NCBI RefSeq assembly: GCF_012985465.1
Contig: NZ_JAAQWN010000019.1
Location: forward strand, 1-35,284
Reading direction: 5' to 3'
Length of the DNA: 35,284 nucleotides
Source of the DNA: Pseudomonas sp. WS 5079
Lineage (GTDB): Bacteria > Pseudomonadota > Gammaproteobacteria > Pseudomonadales > Pseudomonadaceae
The notes under the pieces: generated by a model
What the model saw: only the letters and a program-made list of their open reading frames with translations
The model's database searches: none
Told to the model about the DNA's origin: nothing
Made by a program: the position numbers and the translations under genes
Shown here: in pieces, positions 8,341-15,712 of the stretch
Layout: each line of letters begins with the position of its first letter
How positions within the stretch are numbered: the first letter of the stretch is position 1

Positions 8341-9237
8341 ATGCGCAAGATAATGGCCGGCCGTTTCATCAGGGCGCTGCGGCGCCTGTGGCTCATCGCC
8401 CCGCTGCTTGGGATGTGGCCGCTATCGGGCCAGGCACAGGACACCTTGACCTGGCTGGTGCGCGACCTGCCGCCGATGACCATTTTCGATGGTCCGCAAA
8501 AGGGCCAGGGCAGCGTCGATAAACTGCTACCGTTGTTGATCGAGCGCCTGCCGCAGTATCGCCACCAGATCCTGCACGTTAACCGCGCCCGTGGCATGCA
8601 AATGCTCAATGCGCCCTCCTTCACCTGCGATCCATCGCTGGTATGGACACCCGCGCGAGCCAGGAACATTGTCTTTTCCACACCGGCGTTTGCCGTGTTG
8701 AGCAATGGCATCGCGATTCGCCGTAACCGACAGGACGCCCTGGCAAGCTATGTGGTTGACGGCCAGTTCGACCTGGCGAGGTTTCTCGATGCGCGACAGA
8801 CACGTCTTGGGATCGTCGCCGAGCGTAGCTACGGCCCCGGGATTGACGAACAGTTGATCCACGCCGACCCACTCGAACTGGCCCCACACTACGGCAACGA
8901 TGCCCTGGGCAGTTTGCTGCAGATGCAACGCCTGGGGCGGCTGGAAGCCGTGTTGGGCTACTGGACGGAAATCCGCTATCAGGCAGCGCAACAGGATATT
9001 GATCCACAAGACCTGATGTTCTATCCGATCAAGGGCACGACGCGCTATCAACGGATCCATATCGGCTGCTCGAACACCCCGCAGGGGCGCCAGGCCATCA
9101 GCCATATCAACCGCGAATTGCAGAATATTCCCCAGGCGGCGCTACTTGAGTCCTACGCCAACAGGCTGGACCCGCTGATGCGCGAGCAATACCTCAAGGA
9201 CAACCCGAAGTTTTTCAGCGAAACACCGCCGCCCTGA
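8341..9237 (+). CDS. Periplasmic solute-binding-like protein (TIGR02285-type)
   Basis: The 298-aa product has an N-terminal signal peptide (basic start, hydrophobic LIAPLLGMWPL, cleavage near GQAQD). It then has the features of a type II periplasmic binding fold: LTWLVRDLPPMTIFDGPQKGQG near the start, a central YGNDALGSLLQMQRLGR, and GYWTEIRYQA. This matches my memory of the TIGR02285 group of extracellular solute-binding family-3-like proteins in Pseudomonas, whose ligands are unknown. No ABC permease or ATPase is nearby, so a sensory or orphan role is as likely as transport. ATG codons at 8341 and 8353 are both possible. I chose 8341, which has CGGAG close upstream. Confidence 0.7.
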   Translation: MRKIMAGRFIRALRRLWLIAPLLGMWPLSGQAQDTLTWLVRDLPPMTIFDGPQKGQGSVDKLLPLLIERLPQYRHQILHVNRARGMQMLNAPSFTCDPSLVWTPARARNIVFSTPAFAVLSNGIAIRRNRQDALASYVVDGQFDLARFLDARQTRLGIVAERSYGPGIDEQLIHADPLELAPHYGNDALGSLLQMQRLGRLEAVLGYWTEIRYQAAQQDIDPQDLMFYPIKGTTRYQRIHIGCSNTPQGRQAISHINRELQNIPQAALLESYANRLDPLMREQYLKDNPKFFSETPPP

Positions 9238-9253
9238 TAAATTTTTGGCAAAA

Positions 9254-9288
9254 AGAAACCCCGAGCAGTGGGGAGACAACTCGGGGTT
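9254..9288 (-). terminator. Rho-independent terminator on the minus strand
   Basis: AACCCCGAG (9257-9265) and CTCGGGGTT (9280-9288) form a 9-bp perfect stem with a 14-base loop. On the minus strand the stem is followed by TTTCTTTTT, a good U-tract. It would end transcripts coming from the DUF3509 gene or from a small RNA in the 120 bases between. In the plus direction there is no U-tract. Confidence 0.7.
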
Positions 9289-9407
9289 AAACGTGGCCTA
9301 CAAAGACCAGTACAACAAGCTACAAGCACCGGAGCACAATGCTTGATCCTGCTGTTACAAGGTCTGACTCGCCTTCCTGTAGGAAGGTTCCAAAGATAAA
9401 AATTTCT

Positions 9408-9692
9408 TCATGCCTGGGCGGGAGCGCGCGCCTGGGCGGCGTTGCGCAAGGCCGCGATCACCGAAGGTTCCAGGCGCCCTTCGGCGATTTTCAGGTCGCG
9501 ATGGAGGCAGTCCACCACGTCCACCAGGGCTCGCTTGTCGGTCAGTTGTGCGCGATCCACTTCGCGTTCGACCATGATCGCGCCCGTCGGGCTCTTCACC
9601 GTCACCAGGCATTCGCCGTGTACACCCGAGGCAGTCAGCGTGACCTGATAAGGGCTCAGCGCTTCGCCGAGCAATAGGCTGATACTTTCCAT
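9408..9692 (-). CDS. DUF3509 domain-containing small protein
   Basis: The 94-aa acidic-to-neutral protein starts MESISLLLGEALSPYQVTL and ends in the Ala-rich RNAAQARAPAQA. I recognise it as the Pseudomonas-restricted DUF3509 family, for which no function is known. It has predicted alternating beta strands (YQVTLTA, GECLVTVKSP, AIMVEREVD) followed by two helices (KRALVDVVDCLHRDLKIAE and EPSVIAALRNAA). There is no signal peptide or membrane segment. The frame also allows GTG starts 9 and 12 bases upstream, and none has a clear ribosome binding site. It lies on the minus strand between two plus-strand genes and has its own terminator 120 bases downstream. Confidence 0.75.
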   Translation of the reverse strand: MESISLLLGEALSPYQVTLTASGVHGECLVTVKSPTGAIMVEREVDRAQLTDKRALVDVVDCLHRDLKIAEGRLEPSVIAALRNAAQARAPAQA

Positions 9693-9730
9693 CTCGATCA
9701 CCACTCAATCATGAGAAAAATAAATAACCA

Positions 9731-9756
9731 CTGTAGGAGCACGCTCGCTCCTACAG
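9731..9756. repeat. Short REP-type palindrome
   Basis: CTGTAGGAGC and GCTCCTACAG form a 10-bp perfect stem around ACGCTC. It resembles a minimal REP of the TGTAGGAGC type and sits between the divergent DUF3509 and rocA1 genes. Confidence 0.7.
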
Positions 9757-9885
9757 GTAAGTGACCTACGCCAAAAGCACAAAGTTCGCCCTTGAGCTGA
9801 GCTTATCGAGCATGCATGGCAAATATGACAGAGAGAAAACAGCCGCCGACAGGCTAGAATCCCCTGATTATTGCCGGAGTCCACC

Positions 9886-10548
9886 GTGAGAGACGCGTCT
9901 GAACTGCCCCTGCGCATTGTCATAGCCGACGATCATCCGATTTTCCTGATCGGTTTGCGCGCAGTGCTGGAGCGCGACGCCCAGGTGCGCATCGTCGGTG
10001 AGGCCAACTCGCCCCAGGCCCTGGCCGCCCTGCTGCAAGACCGCCCCTGCGATGTACTGGTCACCGACTTCATGATGCCCGCCGAACCCCAGGCCGACGG
10101 CCTGCGCCTGATCGAACACCTGCGCCGGCATTACCCCGACCTGCCCATAGTGGTGGTGACCATGCTCAACAATGCGGGGCTGTTTCACTCGATCCTGGAA
10201 CTGGGGGTCATGGGCCTGTTGAGCAAGGCCAGCCTGGCCGACGAGTTGCCCGAAGCTATCGACCAGGTGCGCCAGCAGCGGCCCTATGTGGCGCGTACCA
10301 TTGAGCAGGCGCTGGCCCTGGCCGGCGCCGTGGGGGCTGATCGCCTGCATTCGCAGGACCAGCTATCCCCCCGGGAACTGGAAGTGATCCGCCTACTGGC
10401 GGGGGGTAAGACGGTGGGCGAGATTGCCGCGCACCTCAATCGCAGCAAGCAGACGGTCAGCACACAGAAGGTCAGTGCCATGCGCAAACTGGGGCTGATC
10501 AGTGATGCTGCGCTGTTTATCTACGTGCAGGAACATGGGCTGGCCTAG
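9886..10548 (+). CDS. rocA1: Response regulator, NarL/FixJ (LuxR) type, RocA1/SadA-like
   Basis: This is a 220-aa DNA-binding response regulator. The receiver domain (residues 9-125) has the acidic pair Asp15-Asp16 (IADDHP), the phospho-acceptor Asp61 (VLVTDFMMP) and Lys114 (LLSKAS). The C-terminal LuxR-type helix-turn-helix is LSPRELEVIRLLAGG with TVGEIAAHLNRSKQTVS, in the RcsB/BvgA style. The chosen start is the GTG at 9886, with CGGAG 7 bases upstream, rather than a TTG 15 bases earlier. The gene is convergent with rocR-rocS1, the same three-component set as RocS1-RocA1-RocR (SadARS) of P. aeruginosa, which controls biofilm maturation and cup fimbriae. The assignment to this set is by architecture and context; the targets here are not visible. 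Confidence 0.85.
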   Translation: MRDASELPLRIVIADDHPIFLIGLRAVLERDAQVRIVGEANSPQALAALLQDRPCDVLVTDFMMPAEPQADGLRLIEHLRRHYPDLPIVVVTMLNNAGLFHSILELGVMGLLSKASLADELPEAIDQVRQQRPYVARTIEQALALAGAVGADRLHSQDQLSPRELEVIRLLAGGKTVGEIAAHLNRSKQTVSTQKVSAMRKLGLISDAALFIYVQEHGLA

Positions 10549-10552
10549 ATTG

Positions 10553-10580
10553 TGTAGGCACCGGCAAGCCAACGCCTACA
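10553..10580. repeat. Hairpin/REP remnant at the rocA1-rocR convergence
   Basis: TGTAGGC (10553-10559) pairs with GCCTACA (10574-10580) around ACCGGCAAGCCAAC, which looks like a decayed TGTAGGAGCCGGC-type REP. It fills the 27-base convergent gap and overlaps the stop codon of rocR (10576-10578). It could act as a weak bidirectional end signal. Confidence 0.5.
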
Positions 10581-11805
10581 GGGCTATCGCGGCGGACTGG
10601 GCGAGCCAGTGTTGCAGCATCTGGGCACTCATCGGATGGGCAATCAGGCAACCCTGCAGCCAGGCCGGCCCCAGCGCGCGCACGGCGTCGCGGTCGCCGG
10701 GGGTTTCGATTCCGGTCACGACCACGCCGACGCCCAGGTGCTGGGCCATGCTCATGGCCCCGGCAACCACCGCGCATTTGCGCTCGTCACCCGCCATCCC
10801 ACTGGCAAATACCGGGGGAATCTTCAGCTCGGTGAACGGCAACTCCAGCAAACGCTGCAAGCTGGTTCCGCCGATGCCGAAATCACCAATCGACAACTTG
10901 CAGCCGATCATCCGCAGGCGCAGCAAACCGGTGACATGGGCGCTGTCGGTCTTCAGGCGCGAGGTTTCCACCAGCTCCAGGGTCAGGTTGCGCGCGGGTA
11001 CGGCAAAGCGTTGCAGCAGGCCTTGCAGCGTAAGCGCGAAATGCTCCTGCTCCAGCAGCCGCCCGGGAATGTTGACCGATACCGGCAGTTCCCGACCTGT
11101 GTCCCGGGTCACCTGGGCGCAAAGACGCAACACCTGATCCAGCACGTACCAGGTAAAGGCCTGTTCTAGCCCCGCCAACTCCAGCAGCGGCAGAAACTCG
11201 CTGGGCATCAACTGGCCATGCTCCGGGTCTTGCCAGCGGGCCAATGCCTCCACGCCTTGCAGATCGCCGGCCTGGTTGACAATGGGCTGGTAGCAGACAC
11301 TGGCGTAACGCTCGATGGCCGCCTCGCCGACCTCGGCGCAGAGTTTCTCGGTCGCGAATTCACTAACCCCCAGCATCTGGTGCACGCGCTCCCAGGACAA
11401 TGCGTGCGGGCTAGGCCGCAAGCGTTGCCGGCAGGCATCGAGCATTTGCCCGATGGCCGTGGCAGAAGCCGGTTTGGGCATGCACCCCAATACGTTGAGC
11501 CCCGCCTGGCGCGCCATGCTCGCCACGCCGTCGAGCACATCGGGATCGGCATCGCTCAACAGGACCAGCACCTGGGCCTGGCTCTGCTCGGCCATTTCAC
11601 GAATCAGCCCCAGTGAGTCGCCATGCTCCAGGTACAGATCGCAGATGGCGATATCCACCGGCCCCTTGCTCGCCAGCGACTGGCGGGCGACCTCGACGCT
11701 TTCGGCCGTCAGCACGTTGAACACGCCGTTGGCGTTGAGCATCTGGTGCAGGGCCATCAGCTGGAACGGGTGATCTTCGAGAATCAGGACTTTGAGTGAG
11801 CGCAT
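10576..11805 (-). CDS. rocR: Receiver-EAL protein, RocR/SadR-like, with degenerate EAL site
   Basis: The 409-aa product has an N-terminal receiver domain (residues 4-125; acidic ILEDHP, phospho-acceptor Asp56 in ICDLYLE, Lys111 in MPKP) and a C-terminal EAL domain (165-400). In P. aeruginosa, RocR is a cyclic-di-GMP phosphodiesterase that opposes RocA1 output. Here the EAL motif itself is kept (Glu186 in GVEALARW), as are Asn245 (SVNIP), Glu277 (LELVET), Lys328 (LKI) and the AWLQG glutamine. However, the usual Asp-Asp is Gly307-Asp308 (IGDFG), LKID is LKIP, and the EGVE base is Thr364 (VTGIET). It is therefore probably inactive or altered. The start at 11805 (MRSLKVLILEDH) is where the receiver fold begins. 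It lies 72 bases downstream of rocS1, likely in one operon. Confidence 0.85.
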   Translation of the reverse strand: MRSLKVLILEDHPFQLMALHQMLNANGVFNVLTAESVEVARQSLASKGPVDIAICDLYLEHGDSLGLIREMAEQSQAQVLVLLSDADPDVLDGVASMARQAGLNVLGCMPKPASATAIGQMLDACRQRLRPSPHALSWERVHQMLGVSEFATEKLCAEVGEAAIERYASVCYQPIVNQAGDLQGVEALARWQDPEHGQLMPSEFLPLLELAGLEQAFTWYVLDQVLRLCAQVTRDTGRELPVSVNIPGRLLEQEHFALTLQGLLQRFAVPARNLTLELVETSRLKTDSAHVTGLLRLRMIGCKLSIGDFGIGGTSLQRLLELPFTELKIPPVFASGMAGDERKCAVVAGAMSMAQHLGVGVVVTGIETPGDRDAVRALGPAWLQGCLIAHPMSAQMLQHWLAQSAAIAL

Positions 11806-11877
11806 GGAAAACTCTGGGGCTGCGTGCAAGATGCTGCACATTAGCCAAAACTGCGACAAGACCCCATAGGACGCGTC

Positions 11878-14800
11878 CTATTCTTGCCTGTTCAGATATG
11901 GCCGGATTTGCTCCTGCAACACCCGTATGGCCACGCAAACATTTTGCCAGCGCTGCGCCAACTCATCCTCACGGTACTCGCGCGCACTGCTTTCCAGGGC
12001 AATACAGGCCTTGGCCAATGGCAGCGCATCCACCAGGCAACAAATACCCTTGAGGCGGTGCAGGCTGGCCCGCAACTGCGCCAAGTCGTGTTCGGCCATG
12101 GCGTGGCCCAACAGGTGGTGCTCGTGCTCAAGGTTATTGGCCAACTCCTGCAACATGCTTTGCAGGATCGGACCGTCGGCCTGGGTCATCTTGCGCAGGG
12201 CCTGCAGGTCGAAGGCAGGCACCGCCGTGACCCGGGCCAGCACCTGGTTCCACTGCTCCAGGGTCACCGGCTTGACCAGCAGCGCATCCATGCCCGCCCG
12301 CTGGCCGCGCTGGCCCTCGTCTTCCTGGGCATCGGCGGTGCAACCGACCAACGCACAGCGCGGGCGCTGCTCCTGGGCCTCTATCTGGCGAATGGCCTCG
12401 GCCAGGGCAAAACCGGACATGCCCGGCATATGACAATCGGTCACCAGCACATCGAACGCCTCGCTGCGCCAGCGCTGCAACGCCGCCTCGGCACTGTGCA
12501 CGGCCACCACCTGGTGCCCGAGGAACTGCAACTGCTGGGCCAGCACCAGGCGGTTGGCCGACAGGTCGTCGACAATCAACACCGACAATGCCCGATCTGC
12601 CGGCAGCAAAGACGCTGCGGCCACCGGCGCGGGCAGGTCGTCACTGCCGACCCGGTCCAGGCGCAGGTCGATACACACGGTGGTGCCTTCGCCCAGGACG
12701 CTGTGCAGGGTGATTTGCCCGCCCATCAAGTCCACCAGTTGCTGGCAGATGCTCAAGCCCAAGCCGGTACCGCCATGTTCGGCTGCCGTCAGCGGGCTGC
12801 CCTGGATAAACGGCTTGAACACCCGCGCCTGCTGGTCGACGCCGATACCGGGGCCCGTGTCCTCGACGCACAGGTGCAAGTATTCATGCCCCTCGCCATC
12901 CAACTGGCAGGCGACACGCACGCGCACTTCTCCGTGCTGCGTGAACTTGAGCGCATTGCCCAAAAGGTTATGCATGACCTGGCGCAGGCGCAGCGGGTCG
13001 AACCAGTAAAAGCCTTGCGCCTGGGGATCGAAAGCCAGGGTCAGGTGTAGGCCCTTTTTCTGCGCCGTGGCTTCAAACAGCCGCTGGATGCCCTCGAAGA
13101 ACCCTTTCAGGTCGGTGGTCTGTGGCGCCAGTTGCAGGTGGCCGGCTTCGATCTTCGCCAGGTCCAGGCTATCGCCCATCAAGGCAATCAACTCCCGCGC
13201 CGAACGATGGGCCACCTGCAGCGCCTCGGAGACGGGTGCGCCCGAGGCCAGGGCGCGTTCCTGCTCCAGTTCCAGCAGGCCGATAATCGCCGTCATCGGC
13301 GTGCGGATCTCATGGCTGAGGTTCGACACAAAGGCACTCTTGGCGAAGTTCGCTTCATCGGCGGCGCGCCGCGCATCCATCAACTGGGTTTCCAGGACCT
13401 TGCGCTCGTTGATGTCGACCCAACCGCCGAGCAGCCCCTGCAACTGGCCCTGGGCATCATAAAACGGCACGGTCCATTGATAGACATGGGCGATGCCGCC
13501 ATTGAACTCCAGCTGGCGGTCGATAAACAGCGACTGCTGCGTGGCCAGTTGCTCCATGTGCCCGGTATGCAGGCGCAAGGCCGTGGCGGCGGGCAGCACT
13601 GCGCTCTGCGGCAGGGTCAGGCCGCGAATCTGGTCAAGCCGGGTGGCCAACTGTTGTTCATAGCTTTTGTTGCAGGTGACCAGGCGGCCAGCGAGGTCGC
13701 GCACAAATACCGGGTTGGGGATACCGTCGAGCAAGGCCCGCTTGAAGGCCAACTGGTCATTGAGCCGCCGCTCGGCCTCGACGCGCTGGCGGATCTGGCG
13801 CTTGAGCCGGCTGTTCCAGACCAGCGACACCAGCACAAACAGCAGCGCCGTGGCGACCGTCCAGTAGGCCCACGATGGCACACGCTGCCAAGCCGGCACC
13901 GGCACCGCCACCGCGCCCATCCAGCGCAGGCGCAGGGCACTCAACTCGGCCACCGGCAAGGCTTCCAGGGCCTTGTTCAAAATACTCAGCAGCTCGGGGT
14001 GGTCCTTGCGCACCGCCAGGCTGTCACTGGACCACTTGCCATCGACGCTGCGACCGGCACGCAATTCATCGGCCGGGTAGCTCTGCACTTCCACTTCACT
14101 CTGGATGGTCGCGGCGGCGTCTCCCCGGGCCACCAGGGCGCGGGCCTCGGTGTAGTTGGGCACCAGGCGCAGGCGGATCGTCGGGTATTCGCGGCGGATA
14201 TAAGCCTCCAACACATGCCGCGCGGGCAGCGCCAAGACCCTGCCCGAGAGCTGGCGCAGGTTGATCACCGGCGGTGCATCGGCCCGCTCGACGAACACCC
14301 AGCCGGCGCCGCCAAACCCATGGCTGAAATCCAGAAAGCGCCGGCGCTCGGTGTTTTCCACCAGGGTGGTACTCATGTCCGCCGCGTGGTTTTCCAAGAG
14401 CTCAAGGGTTTGTGCGGTGGAAAACACTTCCTCGAGGACGAACTGCAAACCGGTCATGCGCGACAGGCGATTAAGCAGATCCACGTTCAGCCCGACCCAG
14501 CGGCCGTCCTTGTCCTTGAATACATACGGCGAATATTGCTGGGCCGCCACCAGCACCTGGGGATGGCGCAGCATCCAGGCCTGCTCGGCGGCGGTCAGGG
14601 GGATGCGCTCACCGTCAACGTCCACCCCCAGGCCGGTGGTCCAGCGGGCGAGGATTTCGCGGCGGACCGAGTCATCGATGCTGTGCAGCGCGCGGTCCAG
14701 CATGCGGCCCAACAAGGGGTCGGCCTGGCGCGTGGCGAAGGCAAAGCCAATCGGCGCCAGGCGGCTCTGCTCCTTGATCTGCATACCCAGGTAAGGCCGC

Positions 14801-15459
14801 AGGGACTTGTAGGCGCGCACGATCACTTCATTGCCGATAAACGCATCCACATCGCCCTGGGCCAAGGCCTCCAGGCCGCTGTAGAGGTTGGGCGCGAGCA
14901 TGATATGGCTTTGCGGGTACGCCGCATGCACGTTCTTGACGTTGGCGTAACCATCAAGCAACACAACTTTCTTGCCCTTGAGGTCGTCTTGCATGGCCTC
15001 GTCAGTGCGCACCACCACCACTGAACGGTCCGGCATATAGTCCGGGGTAAAGGCCAGGCCAGGCACATCCCGCTCGTAGCCGTTGGCACTGGTGAGGATA
15101 TCGATAGCCCCGCTGCGCAACGCTTCCACGGCCTGGGCCCGCTCGGCAAAACCCATCACTTGCATCGGCACGCCAAGCCGCGCGCCCACTAGGCTCAGGT
15201 AGTCGGCGCTGATGCCCTGGTAGCGATTGTGATCACGGGTGATATCGATGGGTTGGTAATCATCGATGGAGATCCCCACTTTCAAGCTGGGATGCTGCGC
15301 CAGCCACTGCTGCTCGGCGGGTGCCAGGGGCATGGGCGCCAGGGTGATAAACGCCGGCACCAGGTTGAACGGCAGGCTGACGGCGGCCAGGCTTGCAGGC
15401 AGATGACCGAGCAAGAGCATGCTCAGGAGGCACTGGCGCCATCGGGTCGTGAACCGCAC
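11878..15459 (-). CDS. rocS1: Unorthodox hybrid sensor histidine kinase, RocS1/SadS-like
   Basis: The 1193-aa multidomain kinase has, in order: a signal peptide (to about 26); two tandem periplasmic family-3 solute-binding domains (about 50-275 and 290-510); a membrane segment (YWTVATALLFVLVSLVW, about 532-549); a PAS domain (570-690); HisKA with His716 (SNLSHEIRTPM); HATPase (NLLGNALKF, DTGPGIG, GGTGLGLSI); a receiver with Asp1008 (VLVTDCHMPGMSG); and an Hpt domain with His1134 (LHRLKG). This is the BvgS/EvgS/RocS1 layout: ligand sensing outside, then His-Asp-His relay to rocA1 and rocR. The GTG at 15459 is chosen because AAGGAA lies 9 bases upstream; an upstream GTG at 15492 would add 11 residues before the signal peptide. 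The ligand is unknown. Confidence 0.9.
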   Translation of the reverse strand: MRFTTRWRQCLLSMLLLGHLPASLAAVSLPFNLVPAFITLAPMPLAPAEQQWLAQHPSLKVGISIDDYQPIDITRDHNRYQGISADYLSLVGARLGVPMQVMGFAERAQAVEALRSGAIDILTSANGYERDVPGLAFTPDYMPDRSVVVVRTDEAMQDDLKGKKVVLLDGYANVKNVHAAYPQSHIMLAPNLYSGLEALAQGDVDAFIGNEVIVRAYKSLRPYLGMQIKEQSRLAPIGFAFATRQADPLLGRMLDRALHSIDDSVRREILARWTTGLGVDVDGERIPLTAAEQAWMLRHPQVLVAAQQYSPYVFKDKDGRWVGLNVDLLNRLSRMTGLQFVLEEVFSTAQTLELLENHAADMSTTLVENTERRRFLDFSHGFGGAGWVFVERADAPPVINLRQLSGRVLALPARHVLEAYIRREYPTIRLRLVPNYTEARALVARGDAAATIQSEVEVQSYPADELRAGRSVDGKWSSDSLAVRKDHPELLSILNKALEALPVAELSALRLRWMGAVAVPVPAWQRVPSWAYWTVATALLFVLVSLVWNSRLKRQIRQRVEAERRLNDQLAFKRALLDGIPNPVFVRDLAGRLVTCNKSYEQQLATRLDQIRGLTLPQSAVLPAATALRLHTGHMEQLATQQSLFIDRQLEFNGGIAHVYQWTVPFYDAQGQLQGLLGGWVDINERKVLETQLMDARRAADEANFAKSAFVSNLSHEIRTPMTAIIGLLELEQERALASGAPVSEALQVAHRSARELIALMGDSLDLAKIEAGHLQLAPQTTDLKGFFEGIQRLFEATAQKKGLHLTLAFDPQAQGFYWFDPLRLRQVMHNLLGNALKFTQHGEVRVRVACQLDGEGHEYLHLCVEDTGPGIGVDQQARVFKPFIQGSPLTAAEHGGTGLGLSICQQLVDLMGGQITLHSVLGEGTTVCIDLRLDRVGSDDLPAPVAAASLLPADRALSVLIVDDLSANRLVLAQQLQFLGHQVVAVHSAEAALQRWRSEAFDVLVTDCHMPGMSGFALAEAIRQIEAQEQRPRCALVGCTADAQEDEGQRGQRAGMDALLVKPVTLEQWNQVLARVTAVPAFDLQALRKMTQADGPILQSMLQELANNLEHEHHLLGHAMAEHDLAQLRASLHRLKGICCLVDALPLAKACIALESSAREYREDELAQRWQNVCVAIRVLQEQIRPYLNRQE

Positions 15460-15521
15460 CGTGGGGGTTTCCTTGTTGGTTATTGCGCACACAGCATAGC
15501 CTTACACCAAGCGACACCCCC

Positions 15522-15611
15522 TGTGGGAGCGGGCTTGCTCGCGATTGCGGTGGGTCAGCCAGCACATACTGCGCCTGGCACACGGCTATCGCGAGCAAGC
15601 CCGCTCCCACA
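15522..15611. repeat. REPIN (inverted pair of REP arms)
   Basis: TGTGGGAGCGGGCTTGCTCG (15522-15541) is matched by an inverted arm ending CCGCTCCCACA (15601-15611), with a loop of about 50 bases containing GCGGTGGGTCAG. It lies between rocS1 and thrC, just upstream of rocS1 and beyond the thrC terminator. Confidence 0.9.
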
Positions 15612-15642
15612 TTGGTGCTTCGGTGAGCGATGTACCCCAAAT

Positions 15643-15684
15643 AAAAACGACGTTTCCCATCACGGGGTAAACGCCGTTTTTTTT
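15643..15684 (-). terminator. thrC terminator (possibly bidirectional)
   Basis: On the minus strand, ACGGCGTTTACCC and GGGAAACGTCGT form a long, slightly imperfect stem followed by TTTTT. The complementary A-tract makes it symmetric enough to act in both directions. It starts about 29 bases after the thrC stop codon. Confidence 0.85.
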
Positions 15685-15712
15685 AAGCAAACAACATTGA
15701 GTCAGCCAAGAC

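Noticed and set aside
7113..8711. 532-codon minus-strand frame across the CoA-transferase gene
   Set aside because: Antisense shadow; the CoA-transferase has all family motifs.
9238..9407. RsmX/Y/Z or CrcX/Y/Z family small RNA
   Set aside because: The GGA triplets are mostly not in hairpin loops and there is no run of AANAANAA motifs; only a generic sRNA candidate is kept.
13132..15024. 630-codon plus-strand frame inside rocS1
   Set aside because: Antisense shadow of the sensor kinase, whose domains span the whole region.
15522..15611. CRISPR-like repeated palindromes
   Set aside because: The palindromes are dispersed REP/REPIN pairs, not regularly spaced direct repeats with unique spacers, and no cas gene is present.
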